Assembly (NCBI GenBank): GCA_029718625.1
Contig: CM056385.1
Span: 22,653,282-22,717,281 of the forward strand
Origin: Synaphobranchus kaupii
Taxonomy: Eukaryota > Chordata > Actinopteri > Anguilliformes > Synaphobranchidae
Direction: 5' to 3'
Length of the DNA stretch: 64,000 nucleotides
Part shown: positions 49,721 to 61,904 of the stretch, piece after piece
Layout: every line of letters begins with the position of its first letter
Position numbering within the stretch: position 1 is the stretch's first letter
Notes under the pieces: generated by a model
The model's database searches: none
Seen by the model: only the letters and a program-made list of their open reading frames with translations
What the model was told of the DNA's origin: nothing
Position numbers and translations under genes: made by a program

Positions 49721-51121
49721 CCACTGTACCCTTGATCAGTTATTTTGGTAAAGAATCAGCTGTTTGAATTTACAAATTGAAAAATACAATCAATGGAAGT
49801 TTACCGGAATAATGCTGTTTTTGAAAACAATAATACTACTGCTGCGAATAATAATAATAATAATATTAATAATAAGTGGGTGTAGATTGAACAAGGGAGA
49901 GAAATGTGTGGTGGAGTAGCGCATTATCTCTATATCTGCAGATCTGCATTGATATTGCTGAGAGATTTCTGTTTTCTCTGGTTGGCATTGGGAAGGCAAT
50001 TTATTGGGAAAAATGGCATTGTTAGTCTGCTGATTGCCTGTCCATGTACTTACATTTGAGAGGAGTACCCCTGCAGGGAGCTGACCCCACCGCTCCTCTA
50101 TTCCCTTCTCCCTTTTATTATGTCCCCGCCACTTGGCCTGTTGCTGTTTATTTAGCTTTTGATGAATGGAGTAATAACTGCATTTTGATTTATGGATGAA
50201 CATGAATGGAACCTGGGATAGGTAAGCCGTAAGGAGCAAGCCACAGCGGCTCCTTCTGGCTTTAGCCTCAGTGGTGAGGGGTGTCGCACCACTACCGTTG
50301 CGGTGAGACACCTGGGGAGATTAAAAGCGGCGTTCTGGTGCGTTTCCCGAGTCAGTCCGGCCGATGGATCTTTGATCAAGCCTAACCGAGCCTCTGATCT
50401 GTGCCAGCTTAGTGCTGGCATTTACATTTTCCCTGTTCACCAAGCCCTGGCAGAATGTTTGAGGTAACAGCTGAGGAATTCCTGCCACACGCAGTGTTTC
50501 TGGGTGATTTCTGCATGCATGAGCAGTATGCTTGACCGTGCCAAGTCATGTTGCAGATTAAAATTACGGGGCACCAGCAAATACATTTTAATTATAATAA
50601 TATAAGATAAAAGTGTTGATACCTTTTATTTGGGTCTGTTCAATTAGTTGGAGCCAACTTGTCTAAAAATGTTACAACAATAATGCAGTGATTGTAAGCA
50701 AGGAATGAAATAAACTTTTTTACCCCTTGGATTGTGGGTCCTAAAAATCACCTGCCATTTCTAACATTTTACCAGCCACATTACCTTTTACAATATAACA
50801 CAACATGGTTGGTTACCTGCCAAAGTGGCTGCTAGAGTAGAGTGGCTGCCATAATCTACTGGCCACAATAAAACCTTTACCAGCATTTGACTGGTGGTTG
50901 GTGTTAATTTCACATCCTGATTGTAAGTAACATTATGATGAGGGTCTTATTTGAGCATTTTTCACGTCACTTTACACATGAGTATGGGCCAGTTTTGAAT
51001 TAACCTTTGCCCTCTCATCTGCCCAACTATGCATGATAAATCAGGCAGCTTGTGACATATGAGGACTTGCCAAGAAATTTGAAAACAAAAAATCAGGAAG
51101 CATGTTTTTCTTTGCTTCCAG

Positions 51122-51181
51122 ATCACCAGAAGCTGGACAGAGAGGCCAGGATCTGCAGGCTGCTGAAGCACTCCAACATCG
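51122..51181 (+). CDS. camk2a: CaMKII alpha, exon 3
   Basis: This 60-bp exon completes D53 and encodes H54 to I72 plus the first base of V73. It reads [19 protein letters not shown]. The segment forms the alpha-C helix and following strand of the N-lobe; Glu60 is the residue that pairs with Lys42 in active kinases. The acceptor is tttgcttccAG and the donor G|GTGAGT; both borders are phase 1. Against mammalian alpha as I remember it, residue 58 is Asp instead of Glu and residue 70 is Ser instead of Pro in the otherwise very constant HPNI motif. The rest is identical. Size and phase match the vertebrate gene, so the exon is probably functional. Confidence 0.95.
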
Positions 51182-51258
51182 GTGAGTTTCATTGGCCCAC
51201 TCATGCACCTCACTACATTTTTAAAACAACCAAAAAAAAAAGCACTGCAAAGTAGCTT

Positions 51259-51470
51259 GGTACACGGCAAAAAACAAAAAATAATTAAATCTTGTCTTGT
51301 CTTGTCTTACATTTAGACTTTAATCTTATATATATATATATACTTTTTTGGTTAATAAGACAAAAGATATTGCCAATGGGGTGAGACAGTTTGACTTAAA
51401 GTCACTTAAAGCTAAAATAAGTCTCATTACATTACATTACATTACAAGACTAAAACTTTTGCAGTGTACC
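51259..51470. mobile_element. Small MITE with 'acac.gcaaaa' ends
   Basis: Inverted ends GGTACACGGCAAAA and TTTTGCAGTGTACC lie about 210 bp apart, starting 78 bp after exon 3. The interior has (CTTGT)n, (AT)n and (ATTAC)n runs. It resembles fish 'cactgcaaaa' MITEs; the superfamily is not assigned. Confidence 0.6.
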
Positions 51471-53298
51471 TTATTTTACAGAGCCCTCATTCAAATTTTA
51501 AGAAGTCATTTGGAGGCAGCAGTTGATGTTTTCTTAGGACAGGAGAGGGGCATTCTGAGCCAATGAGAGACACAAGTGGGAGGAGCTCTGCCAAGAGGCG
51601 TGGCATATTGTGATCTGGGGAAGGTGGGTAGGTGGCAGGCTTTTCTTAGCTTCATTTTAAATAATGCAGCCCTGTTCACCATCATAGACATGAACAGCTG
51701 CATTATTCATCCAAGGGTTATTTCCATCCTCTGAGAGAGAGAGAGAGAGAAGAGAGAGAGATTTGTTTATCATCACGTTTAAACAGATATGATTCTTCCT
51801 CAGTGACTGAGGGTGTTGATCGAGACACCCACATGTATCCAGAAGCTGCTACCAATGTGTTATATGACTTGGCTCTGATGTACATTTCACTGCCTGAGAA
51901 GCCAGGAGAGGGGTGTCAGATTTGGCTCTTCCTGATCAGGAACAGATATCCTAGGCTTCTGTCCGAGGGCTCGAGGGCAGTTCTCGTGGCTATGCAGTGA
52001 CGGGTCTCAGCTGTCCATAAATTAGACTTACATTTTTGTGACTAGTAAGAAAGTCAGTGAACTCACACTTGATGAAAGGAAAAAACTGTTTCTCGAACCT
52101 CATTCTGGGATATCTCATAAATTCTCTGGGTTTAGATCTGGGGACTAAAGCCCTATTCTGACGGGATAAGTTGTGAGGACATGGTTTCAGGTTATCACAG
52201 GACGTCTGTAATGTTAATGACCGATTCGGATGGGATAAAGTATCTCCGTAATCAGTGTCTATAAATGCAGAGATGGGAGTGTCTACTCCATTTACGCCAT
52301 GTCGTCACACCAAAAATGTTCCATGCATCACACAACGTTACACATCCTATAGCTTCACTGCAAACAGATTGCTTCTAGAATGTGTTGACAGGGAACAATT
52401 GAAAAATAATTTTTGAAAAAAATACTACGTGGACACAAAGATGATATTTTTAAACTGTCCACAAAAAGCATGAGGAAACCTTCCATTACATGTCTTTATT
52501 AACGTTATCTTGAGAAAAATAGTAAACTGCTAGGCTAGTCCATAACAAGTATGTAAGGCTATAGCTAGGCTAATGCAGACAATATCTTAGCCTACCTAAA
52601 GCTGCCACACGCATTGCCCCACTGATATAAGTACTTTTGAGCCTTTTTTTTAAATTTGCTTCTCCGTCTTCTTATTTATCCTGCTTAATGTAAAGGTCGG
52701 CCAATAGGATAGTTGTGGCCTGGACTTGGGCTGAAGAGAGCACAAACAAAGGAGAAAATACTGGGAAAACTCCTTTCTCACAGAAAATAACAGAATATTT
52801 ACCGACAGGTCAATTCCCACAGGATTACTAGAACATGGGGTTATTTTCACAGGGCATTTAACGGTAGGTAAAAGACCTTGAATCTTTACTGGCGCAGGAG
52901 TGTGCAGTCCATAAAATTTAGTGACATGGCAGATTCGGAACGGGACGAATAGGGCTTTAAGACAGCCATAAAATTTGTAAAACGTCAATGTCATGTACAG
53001 GAAACCATTGGGTGACTACTGACTGCTCTATTGATTGGGGCATAGTCCTCTTTAAATATCCCTCAGTACAGGAAATAAATGCTTCAACATGAGATGATAA
53101 CCACCCAGTACCATTACGTAACAATTTACATCAATCTTGCCATCCAAACTATGGTAGGAACTATGCTAGAGCTATCATAAGCTTTTGCTGTTAGAACACT
53201 CGTGACCCCTGACGGCCCCCCATACAATACATTTCATTTTGTATGACTTTTCCTAATTTGGTGTGATGAAATAGAAAAACATGCAATAAACATGATTC

Positions 53299-53771
53299 TA
53301 TGGTTTAAATCTTGTGCCACCAGACAACTGAATTTGAATTTAATTCATCAGAATTTGTATTTCATAATTTGAAATTGTATATAAAGTTTTGAAATTGAAT
53401 TTGATTGTAAGGTTTTAAAACTGAATTCTGTGATTTGAATCTGAATTTCAAAAACTTGTAGGGGGCAGCACAGCGATGCAGTGGGTAGCATAGCCAGAAG
53501 GTACCGAGCTCAAATCCCAGCTGAGGGCCTCTCTGTGTGGAGCCTGCATGGGATTGAATGGTGTGTATGCCCTGTGAAGGATTGGTGACAACCCTCCTGC
53601 CCAATGCACGCTGGGATAGTTTTAAAACTTTACATACAAATTCAAATTATGAAATAAAAATTCAATCCAAATCAATTTCAAAACTTTATATAGAATTTCA
53701 AATCCTGCAATACAAATTCAAATTAACTACATTAAAATTCAGTTGTCTGATGGCACAAGATTTACACCATA
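53299..53771. mobile_element. AT-rich fold-back element
   Basis: Arms (about 53299-53455 and 53619-53771) are inverted copies rich in 'gaatttgaattt' words; the outer ends read 'atggtttaaatcttgtgcc' and 'ggcacaagatttacaccat'. The centre holds a SINE. Possible degenerate 8-bp duplications (tgattcta/taattctg) suggest hAT, but weakly. Confidence 0.65.
53458..53618 (+). mobile_element. tRNA-derived SINE in the fold-back loop
   Basis: The head has an A-box-like 'gcagtgggtagcatagcc' and B-box-like 'gagctcaaatcccag', then 'ctctctgtgtggagcctgca', and ends 'cccaatgcacgctgggat'. The last motif is shared with the headless copies at 6465 and 24290, so these three belong to one family. It lacks the GATG tail here. 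Confidence 0.7.
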
Positions 53772-54417
53772 TAATTCTGCTTTCAAAAGTCCTGTACCAA
53801 CTGTGTATACAAATTTTGACCCCAGGCTCTGTTGCTGTATAAAATACAAGAAAATATACAACCTTCTTTATTTTTTTTATCTCAGATTTTTTTGTGGGTG
53901 ATTCAGGGTATACATACAGGCTTTAGACTTCACAAAATTTCACTTACCTCCAACTCTAAAATGAGAATGTTTATCACAGATTTTTAATATTTAGGGATAA
54001 AAAGGCGAGTCAATTGGGAGACATTACGAAGGCGACAAACAAGTGTCAAAACTTTTCTATTATCATAATTTTGTGTCAGTTGGGGTCAATTTGATTCCGA
54101 ACATTAAAGGTGTCAGCATTCAGCATTCCTGATTTTTTAATCAAATTATTTTTTTTACCACTTTCATTTCCGCTCCTATGCCCTTCCACTACAATACCAT
54201 AAAATTACACCTGTCACGTTGACAAATCACTAAACAAGGAAAAACACAGCCGGTAGGATGAATGGAACTGTTTCCATGGGGAGGAAATTGCAATACTAAC
54301 CAAACTGAAGGACAATGACGATGACAAAAGCGACTTTGAAGAGACATTTGACAATGCCGCGATCACACTGCATGCGTCACCAGCACAGAGACAGATCAGT
54401 AGATATACTTCACCAAA

Positions 54418-54700
54418 ACCGTGGATGAGGAGCAGGGGCGGAGAGCTGAAGGAGAGGGTGAGATTGAGAGATAGAAGGGTGAAGAAGAGGTAGAGGAGGG
54501 GGGGGGGTAATGGAGAGATGTGAAGTAAGGAGATTGGAAGGGAGGTGGAGGAGTGCTGGAGAGGGAGGCAGGTGTAAGCACGAATAAGAGGTGGAGATTC
54601 AAAGGAGGTTGAGTGAAGAAGTGGTGGAGGTGTGAAGGAGGTAGAAGAGTACAGGAGAGATGGAGAGGTAAAGATGAGGCAAAGATGAGGAGGATACGGG
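54418..54700. repeat. Purine-rich tract
   Basis: About 280 bp of G/A-rich sequence including a G9 run near 54500. The pyrimidine-rich minus strand stays open for 119 codons, a composition effect. Confidence 0.85.
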
Positions 54701-56123
54701 GAGTCGTGGGAATTGTATTTCTATTTATTTTAAGGTAACAGAGATACTGATTCACAGACTATGTTACAGACTGACTGGTCAACCGGTCAACAGGTTATCA
54801 CTGATGTGAAAAGGCAAGTATTAAATGAAAATGAGTCATAGCTTACTTTGATTAAAAATTATACAAAGGGGTATGCCTCATTACTATTTCTAATTAACAA
54901 AATGTAAGAAAGTCAACCCCGTTGGATATAGAGATGGGCAAGAACAAAATCAAGCCAAACCTAGCGAGTCAATGACAATGAGAAATACCGTCCAGAAAAC
55001 TGATGATGAATGTTCTAATGAGATCTTGATTGCCACTGGTCTGATTATTGGTTATGATGTTAAACTGGTGATAGGTACAAAATGAGAGTAGCCTATTGAA
55101 TGGTAAAGGATACTGTGGCTTTATATCAACAGCATGGTGAAGACTTGCCTTTTCAATGAGTTATATCCTTAAATCAGAGGTTCTGCCTGCCAACATACTG
55201 TAAACAGGAAGGGGAATTATAATCAGGCTCAACTTATTCATGAGTGCTTCATCTTATTAACCTACTGTGAAAAGAGCCTTATTCATTTTAACTAGCGGAA
55301 GTATACACATGAGGCACTTATCCTTGAAATTGATGCAGCCAGTATGTGATAACTCTGTTGGGATTTGATCTTTCAAAGATGAAAAGAAGGGATCAAGTAC
55401 ATACAGTATAACATATACCTGTACTTGCATGTATTTTTGGATAAACATTCATCTAAAAATCAAATCAGTTTTTTTTGTGTAGCGAACATTTTGCGAACAT
55501 TTGTCACAATAAGGTTTACAACGCACCCTGCCCTAAACCCCTACAAGAGCAAGCCTGGGGCGATGGTGGCAAGAAAAACCTCCCAATGTAGGACAGGGGG
55601 GTTTGGGGGTTCATCTCCCTCTGGGGGGTGTGAATAATTGTGAGAGTGGAGAGGATTTCACAGAATTCGAGTCAGTTGCAGAAAGACTGAGTCATGACAG
55701 CTAAATCCTCGAATAGTGCTGCGATGACAACTATAATGGTTGACTGCAGTGTAAGAAGAAGTGGCTTCTGGTTCAATGCCTTACATAAAGGTGACTGTGT
55801 AAACCCCGCTGAATTGATGGAGGACACCCTTATGTAAATTTAATCTACTGCAGTATATTTTAAATATATTGTGAAGATAATTTTGATATATGTACAATAT
55901 ACTGCAGTGTATACAGATAAAAGTGGAACTTCAATAGTTCAATAAATAAATAAATAAATAAATAAATCTATGATTTTAATTTAATTAAAATTAAGAATTT
56001 CTCCACCCTGATGACTCTAATAGTTTAAATACACTAAACATTATGTGGATATGCTTAGCCCTGGTGCAACAATGTTTGTATGTTGCACTTGGAACACACT
56101 TAGATGCCGTATTCTAACTTCTT

Positions 56124-56431
56124 GGGTGCGTCCCAATATTCTTTACTCCCCACCTCCCCACCTCCACTCCCCCACTATCACTCCTCTCCTACCCGGAAAT
56201 ATGCAAAACTGCCTGGACGTTTTGAGTACAAGTATTTGCGTGTACAGTATCCAATGTACATGACATTGCGGTTTGCGTCGAGACATTAATTAATATGTAA
56301 GCATTAATACGTAATTAAGATGTAATCAGCAACATTAGATTAAAGCACAAAGATCCGTTTCCGGGGCACGGAGTAGAGGAGTGGTAGTGGAGGGAAGAAA
56401 GGTGGCATTTTTCGACTATTGGGACGCACCC
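56124..56431. mobile_element. MITE with GGGTGCGTCCCAATA ends
   Basis: Left end GGGTGCGTCCCAATA; right end reverse complement GGGTGCGTCCCAATAGTC. CTT flanks both sides (56121-56123, 56432-56434). The 308-bp interior is non-coding. 3-bp duplications suggest a PIF/IS5-like origin, although CTT is not the usual TWA. Confidence 0.75.
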
Positions 56432-56984
56432 CTTGCTTTCTCCCTCCCTCCCTCCCTCCCTGTACATAATCTTGAGTTTCAGTGATGTCATCAGCTGATG
56501 CTCAGACCTGCTCTAGTTCCTGACAACATCAGGCAGTTGAAATGCTCCCATTACTGTTGCAAGTTGCACATCTTCAAATTTTCTTCTCACATATCATATT
56601 ATATTAAGGTTCATGTCATCTGAAGTTATCATGCTTCTTGTTAAATTGCACAGATTGGAAACATAATTTCATTGACTTCGCCAAGCTGAAACCAGGGCAT
56701 TTAATGAATCCGGTAATGAGAGATTATGGATTTTTAATCACACTACAGGCTCCATCAACATGCTCTCTGATTAACATTTGAAACTGTTGCACATTGGTTC
56801 ATTACTGCTGCAGTTTTTCTGTTGGTTGTGATGGTATTTTATACCCTGAAAGTTAGTACACTCAAACACACATGTAAAGACATTGCTCAAATAGATATTT
56901 GTGAAGCTGTTCAGGGTGTGAGGTATTTAATTTGTGATTTAAAGTGATTGAAAGCATGCACGTGCACACACACACCCAGACACA

Positions 56985-56996
56985 TGCGCACACACC

Positions 56997-57030
<34 letters not shown>
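56985..57030. repeat. (CA)n microsatellite
   Basis: Interrupted CA tract. Confidence 0.9.
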
Positions 57031-57548
57031 AACCCAAACACACAAACTCAGCCAAATGGAATAATTACTTCTAATAAAATAAAATGAACATGTATGTAAT
57101 CTTTATTTACATTATTATCCCCTAACTGCAGGGGGAGGAGAGCTACAATGCTTATACAATACTTTTAATGGTTGCCAGGCAATAGGGATTTATCTCTAAA
57201 AAAATACCTTTATGCATTGCACTTCTAAATGTCCAGTACAAGAAACGCATGTGGCTCACATGCACAAAACAATAATATAATATTGTAATGATAATATAAC
57301 GAATGGATCATATACATATGTAACATTCATAATAGCTATATACTGTGTATGCATTTTCCTCAACATGTGATCTGGGAAACATTTAACTTATAATATTAAC
57401 TTGTATTTTGGTCAATATGCAAAGCATCACTGTAGGATGTAGTGAGAGCAATAATCACTGGTAAGCAGTGTATTGAATGTGGCCAGATATGCAATTAAGG
57501 TTCATCTGAAGATCTTTGTGATACAAGAGTGCAAGTGTCTAATCCAGC

Positions 57549-57716
57549 CAGGGGTGTCACATCTCATCCCAGGGCTGCTAGTGTGGAGGTTATTGCTCCT
57601 GCCCAGCACTAAAACACCTAATTCAACTAATGAACTAATTATGGTCTTCGATCAGGGGTATGCTGAGTTAGAACAAAAACTCACCTGGCACTTCTTGGAT
57701 AATATTAGACACCCTG
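57549..57716. mobile_element. Possible hAT MITE
   Basis: Ends CAGGGGTGTCACATCTCATCC and (reverse complement) CAGGGTGTCTAATATTATCC are partly matching. No 8-bp duplication is visible, so the borders are uncertain. Confidence 0.4.
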
Positions 57717-57957
57717 TAGTAATTGAATGATTAATTGAGATGATTAAGGTACTACAATATGCTGATTGCCTACCAAGGAAGTCCTACATCAACATCCTAC
57801 GCTTTACAGGACAGAACTATAAGAAAAAAAGAAACCCCTGGCCATATAAACAACGTTCTCTGCAATTCACATTATCCTATATACTATTATTCATTGGCCA
57901 AAAGTTTTAAAAAACCAAGGACTATGTCACAATTTGTGCATAACATTGACTTACAGC

Positions 57958-58264
57958 AGGGTTGGCCAACTCCAGGCCTCGTGGGCCGCTGTGTATGCAG
58001 TTTTTTGCTGCCACAAGTTAGCCTGGCTCAAACAGTTAATTAGTCATGTACACCAACACTGATTCACTTGTAAATTAGACCAGAATAAAACGCAACAATA
58101 CATGCATACTGGCACAGGAACATTCATCAGCTTCTGTTCATATCGCGGAATTTAGCTAAAATATCAGATTATGGAAATGACTGGGCTAATAAAATAATTG
58201 GTAATTGATGGCAGTGAAAACCTGCATACACACCAGCCCTAAGGCCTGGAGTTGCCCATCCCTG
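57958..58264. mobile_element. hAT MITE, second copy of the 23483 family
   Basis: 307 bp with ends CAGGGTTGGCCAACTCC and (reverse complement) CAGGGATGGGCAACTCC. The interior shares 'aacattcatcagcttctg' and 'taaaatatcagattatg' with 23483-23792. Flanking 8-mers acttacag and atgtacag match at 6 of 8 positions, so it is older than the first copy. Confidence 0.85.
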
Positions 58265-59582
58265 ATGTACAGTAAATGTACTTTATTTCTTCACAAATAC
58301 ATTTTGGAGTTATATTTATTATTTCTGAACTTGCGAAACTCTTTAAAAGTTTATAAGGAAGAATTCCAAAATTGTATTGACTAATGCTTGTTGATTATAT
58401 GCCTACAATTGGTTAAAAAAATCCATTAGTGAATTCCTTTCCTACAAAAATATTTTTACAAAAAAAAAAGAAAAGTTCAGCTCTGAGTTATCCTGGCATG
58501 AGTATTTACTTATTCTTGATTTAAGTTTTAAACTTTAATTTGATTAGTATAACTATCCCATTGGGCCATAATGTTGCAGTCAAGTTCAAACTCTAGCTCA
58601 GTTTAGGTAATCTCATGACCAATGTTGTTTAATTATCTAAAAAAAAGTCCACTTGTGAAGGAGGGTTGTGCCCCAATGCAGGAGTGACACCCTTCCATGG
58701 TCTTGATTTTGAATATGTTCCTCACTTAATATTGTGATATTGTGAAGAACTTGAGGGTGAATGTGGAATTTTAGGAGGGTGAGCAAATCTTGAAACTTAA
58801 GACTCGCAGACAAATTAGTTTGACTAAACCATGCCAGATAAAATTTTAGACTGCAAATAAGTTACATATTCATGTTTACCTCATGGTGAATCCTTCTGAC
58901 TTCATAAATAAGTTTGATTTTAATATACTCAAACATGTGCTGCATAATCAAAGATCAACATTATTCTCCACTGGATTTGTAGAATCGGGATTCCAAACGT
59001 GTATGTACGTATGCACTGATGTAAGTCGCTCCGGATAAGACCATCTCATAAAAGCACCTAAATATAAATGTACATTCCATGATAAATGGACATCTCAGCT
59101 CATCTGCTATTCTACAGAAATAATTTTTCAGACCATTGATCAGGAATGCAACTGACTTCCAACCTACACAGACTATCTTGCTCGTTTACTAGCCAACTCC
59201 TCCAACAACTGCCTTTTTATATATACTGACTCCCACAAACCAGACTATGAAATAGTGTGACGATATATTTTTATTTAGAATCTTCAGCTAGCACTTCTGG
59301 GGTGTGCATGGCATGAAACTTTTATTATCAAAAAATGCACTTATCATTAAAATGCATGAAGAACAATGTCAAAACAATTATAACGTAACACTTTTTTCGC
59401 ATTTCCTGTAACCTGTTGATGAATTATATTACATTATTTATATGCAAAGCAGATAGTGTTGATGGAAGATAAGCTGTGTGTTTTTTTTCAACATATATGT
59501 ATACAGCTGAATATTTACCAAAACAGTTCATATTAAGTCCTTTGCTTAAGGGTACAATGGCAAAGCAGTGTCATATGAATGA

Positions 59583-59642
59583 AATAATAATAATAATAAT
59601 AATTATTATCATCATTATTATTATTGTTGTTGTTGTTGTTCT
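59583..59642. repeat. (AAT)n-(ATT)n-(GTT)n compound microsatellite
   Basis: AAT run, then ATTATCATC, ATT run and GTT run. The AAT and ATT parts are mutually complementary and can fold. Confidence 0.9.
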
Positions 59643-59733
59643 TCCCTGCCTCTCTGTAATAAGACTGAAATACAGTGGAGAGATTAAAACTAATGCAAAT
59701 GGAGATGGATTGTAATGCTGGTCTCTGTTAATG

Positions 59734-59844
59734 CAACACAGCAAAAATGTTGGTGTAAATCTAACACTGTTGGTGTACATATAACACCCTAGGGTGTTTA
59801 TATGAGACCACGGTCTCAAATGTACACCAAGATTTTTTGCTGTG
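59734..59844. mobile_element. Miniature ~110-bp inverted-repeat element
   Basis: Ends CACAGCAAAAATGTTGGTGTA and (reverse complement) CACAGCAAAAAATCTTGGTGTA. The centre has two more perfect palindromes, ACACCCTAGGGTGT and TGAGACC-ac-GGTCTCA. 'aatgc' occurs on both flanks as a possible duplication. Confidence 0.65.
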
Positions 59845-60488
59845 AATGCTCAAGTTGTTGGCTCAAAAAAATTGGCTGTTTCTGGTTTATGTAATTCATA
59901 GGCGTTGCTATGGATTGCTGTTGGCAGGTGAAGGAATCTAAAACTGCAGTCTTCCTCTTGTTCTTTCCATCCTCTGCACCCACACATAGCGGCATACGTG
60001 TCCTCTCTCAGTGATCACACACCCACACACATGCACACAGAGCTCTGCAATGCTTCTCACACTGGGGGAGGGGAGGAGGGGGGGTGGAGTGCTCCACAGA
60101 TCCACAGACACACAGATCTGTTCTCCACTGAAAAAATGGAAAATGGTGAGGTGACATAGACATAAACTGTATACATCATACTCCATACATACCCAGCGGT
60201 CCCCACAAATCTTCAACAGTCCCCACAAGTCCTCACCATGTCATAATGAGCCTTCATCAACAGTTTTTACAGCGCAACTAAAAAGAGAAACAAACTTTTT
60301 TCATTAGACCATTTTATGAAACTAATTGATTAAACAATTGGTATGCTAAATTGTTTATCATTTCCCAGAATATATCCAATATATGAGTGTTGTAGTTGAA
60401 ATGATCCTACTTATATCACCTGACTGTGTCCAAACCTCACACTTCATGCTTATTTTTTATTCATTCAGTTAAGCAAACAAACTAACAT

Positions 60489-61172
60489 ACAGTGCCCTCC
60501 AAATTATTTGCACCTTTCATAAAAATTTGAAAAGAACGTTGTATAAAATAATGGGAATGTTTCATGTGTGGCGCTGTACAGCTGTGGAAATGAATTTCCT
60601 GTAAAGGACAATAAACTAATCTATCTATCTATCTAAACAATATGTATAATGAGCTATATTGTGTCCTCAAAAATGGGGAAATGGTGTTCGTTTATTCAAA
60701 ATAATTAATGTGATGCAAGTATTATGCCAACACAATTGCTCAGAGAAAAGGATATTGTAAGTAATATTTTTCTGCAGAAATATATGCATGATAATCATTG
60801 ACACCTTATCAATTTGTTTTAATAGAATCCAACAAATATACTTCTGTTTTAAGCATGGATGGATCTTTCAGTAAGACAAAGGTCCAAAGCATATTGAGGT
60901 AAACAACCAAGTAATGGTTAAGTGACCACAGAATTACTGTTTTGCAATGGCCATCTCAGTCACACTTGAACCAAATCGAAAATGTGTTGTTTGAATTGAA
61001 AATGGAAGTCCACAGGTGCATAACAAAGGTTTTAAAGGACTTTCTGGAAGATTGTGTGCAGAGGAATGGTCAAAGATCCCTTTGAATATGTTCCATAATC
61101 TATAGATGATGATTATAGATGATTCTTTGTCCAGCTTGTATAAAGTGTATAAATAAATTTGGAGGGCACGAT
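60489..61172 (+). pseudogene. Decayed Tc1-like transposon
   Basis: Left end 'acagtgccctccaaattatt' and right end (reverse complement) 'tatcgtgccctccaaattta' form degenerate inverted repeats. Between them, broken frames keep Tc1 words. DNA for a 'DGSFSKTKVQSI'-like stretch (60855-60895) corresponds to the family FQQDNDPKH region, and 'caatggccatctcagtcaca' (about 60946) corresponds to the [11 protein letters not shown] region. Stops and frameshifts are frequent. A (CTAT)n run at about 60620 and the 683-bp length show further decay and deletion. Confidence 0.75.
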
Positions 61173-61286
61173 AGATCTATGTAATGTTTTTTTTCTGCTG
61201 GATATTTATGTATGGAAGAAGTTCAAGTTATCATGTTGTGTTCAAGACCAGGCTTGACACAGTGCTGGATAGGCTAATGTCAAGGC

Positions 61287-61495
61287 CAGGGATCTCAAAC
61301 TCAAATCCTGCAGGGCCACGGTTTCTGCTGGTTTTTCATGTGTTCCTGCACGTACTGTAAGTGCTTAATTTAAGACATTGATTGGCTTGGGTCTGCAGAC
61401 ATTGTTTCCAAGGCTCAAATTGGCTGCTGATTGAAAGGAAATCAGAAAATCCAACAGAGACTGTGGCTCTCTAGGACTGGAGTTTAAGACCCCTG
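61287..61495. mobile_element. hAT MITE
   Basis: Ends CAGGGATCTCAAACTC and (reverse complement) CAGGGGTCTTAAACTCC. Flanking 8-mers gtcaaggc and gtctaggc match at 7 of 8. 209 bp, non-coding, different family from 23483. Confidence 0.8.
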
Positions 61496-61904
61496 GTCTA
61501 GGCTGTAGGCAAAATAACAACGATGGACTGAACAGGCTAGTTCTCATCATTTGACAATTTTATATTCGAATAGTCTAAGGAAGTTGAAACCTTATTCAAG
61601 GGTATAAGAGTACCCTTGAGTGCCCCACAAAGGATTTAGACCTGTAACTCTCGGGCTATGAACTCATCATTATGAGGCACAAAAAAAGGCAGAGAAGACC
61701 CATCCTATTCATAGTCAAAAAGTGTAAAGTTAGCAAACAAACCAACAATGCTTAAATACCACTACATTAGTCAACCAAATCTTTACACAGCTATACCTAT
61801 AACGTTACTATGCCAGAAGAAAATTCAAAAATAAAGAGGACAGCTAAAGAGGGACGGAGGAGCCGTGGTGCAGTCTGAAGAGGTGAGTCTTCATTCTGTG
61901 TTAA

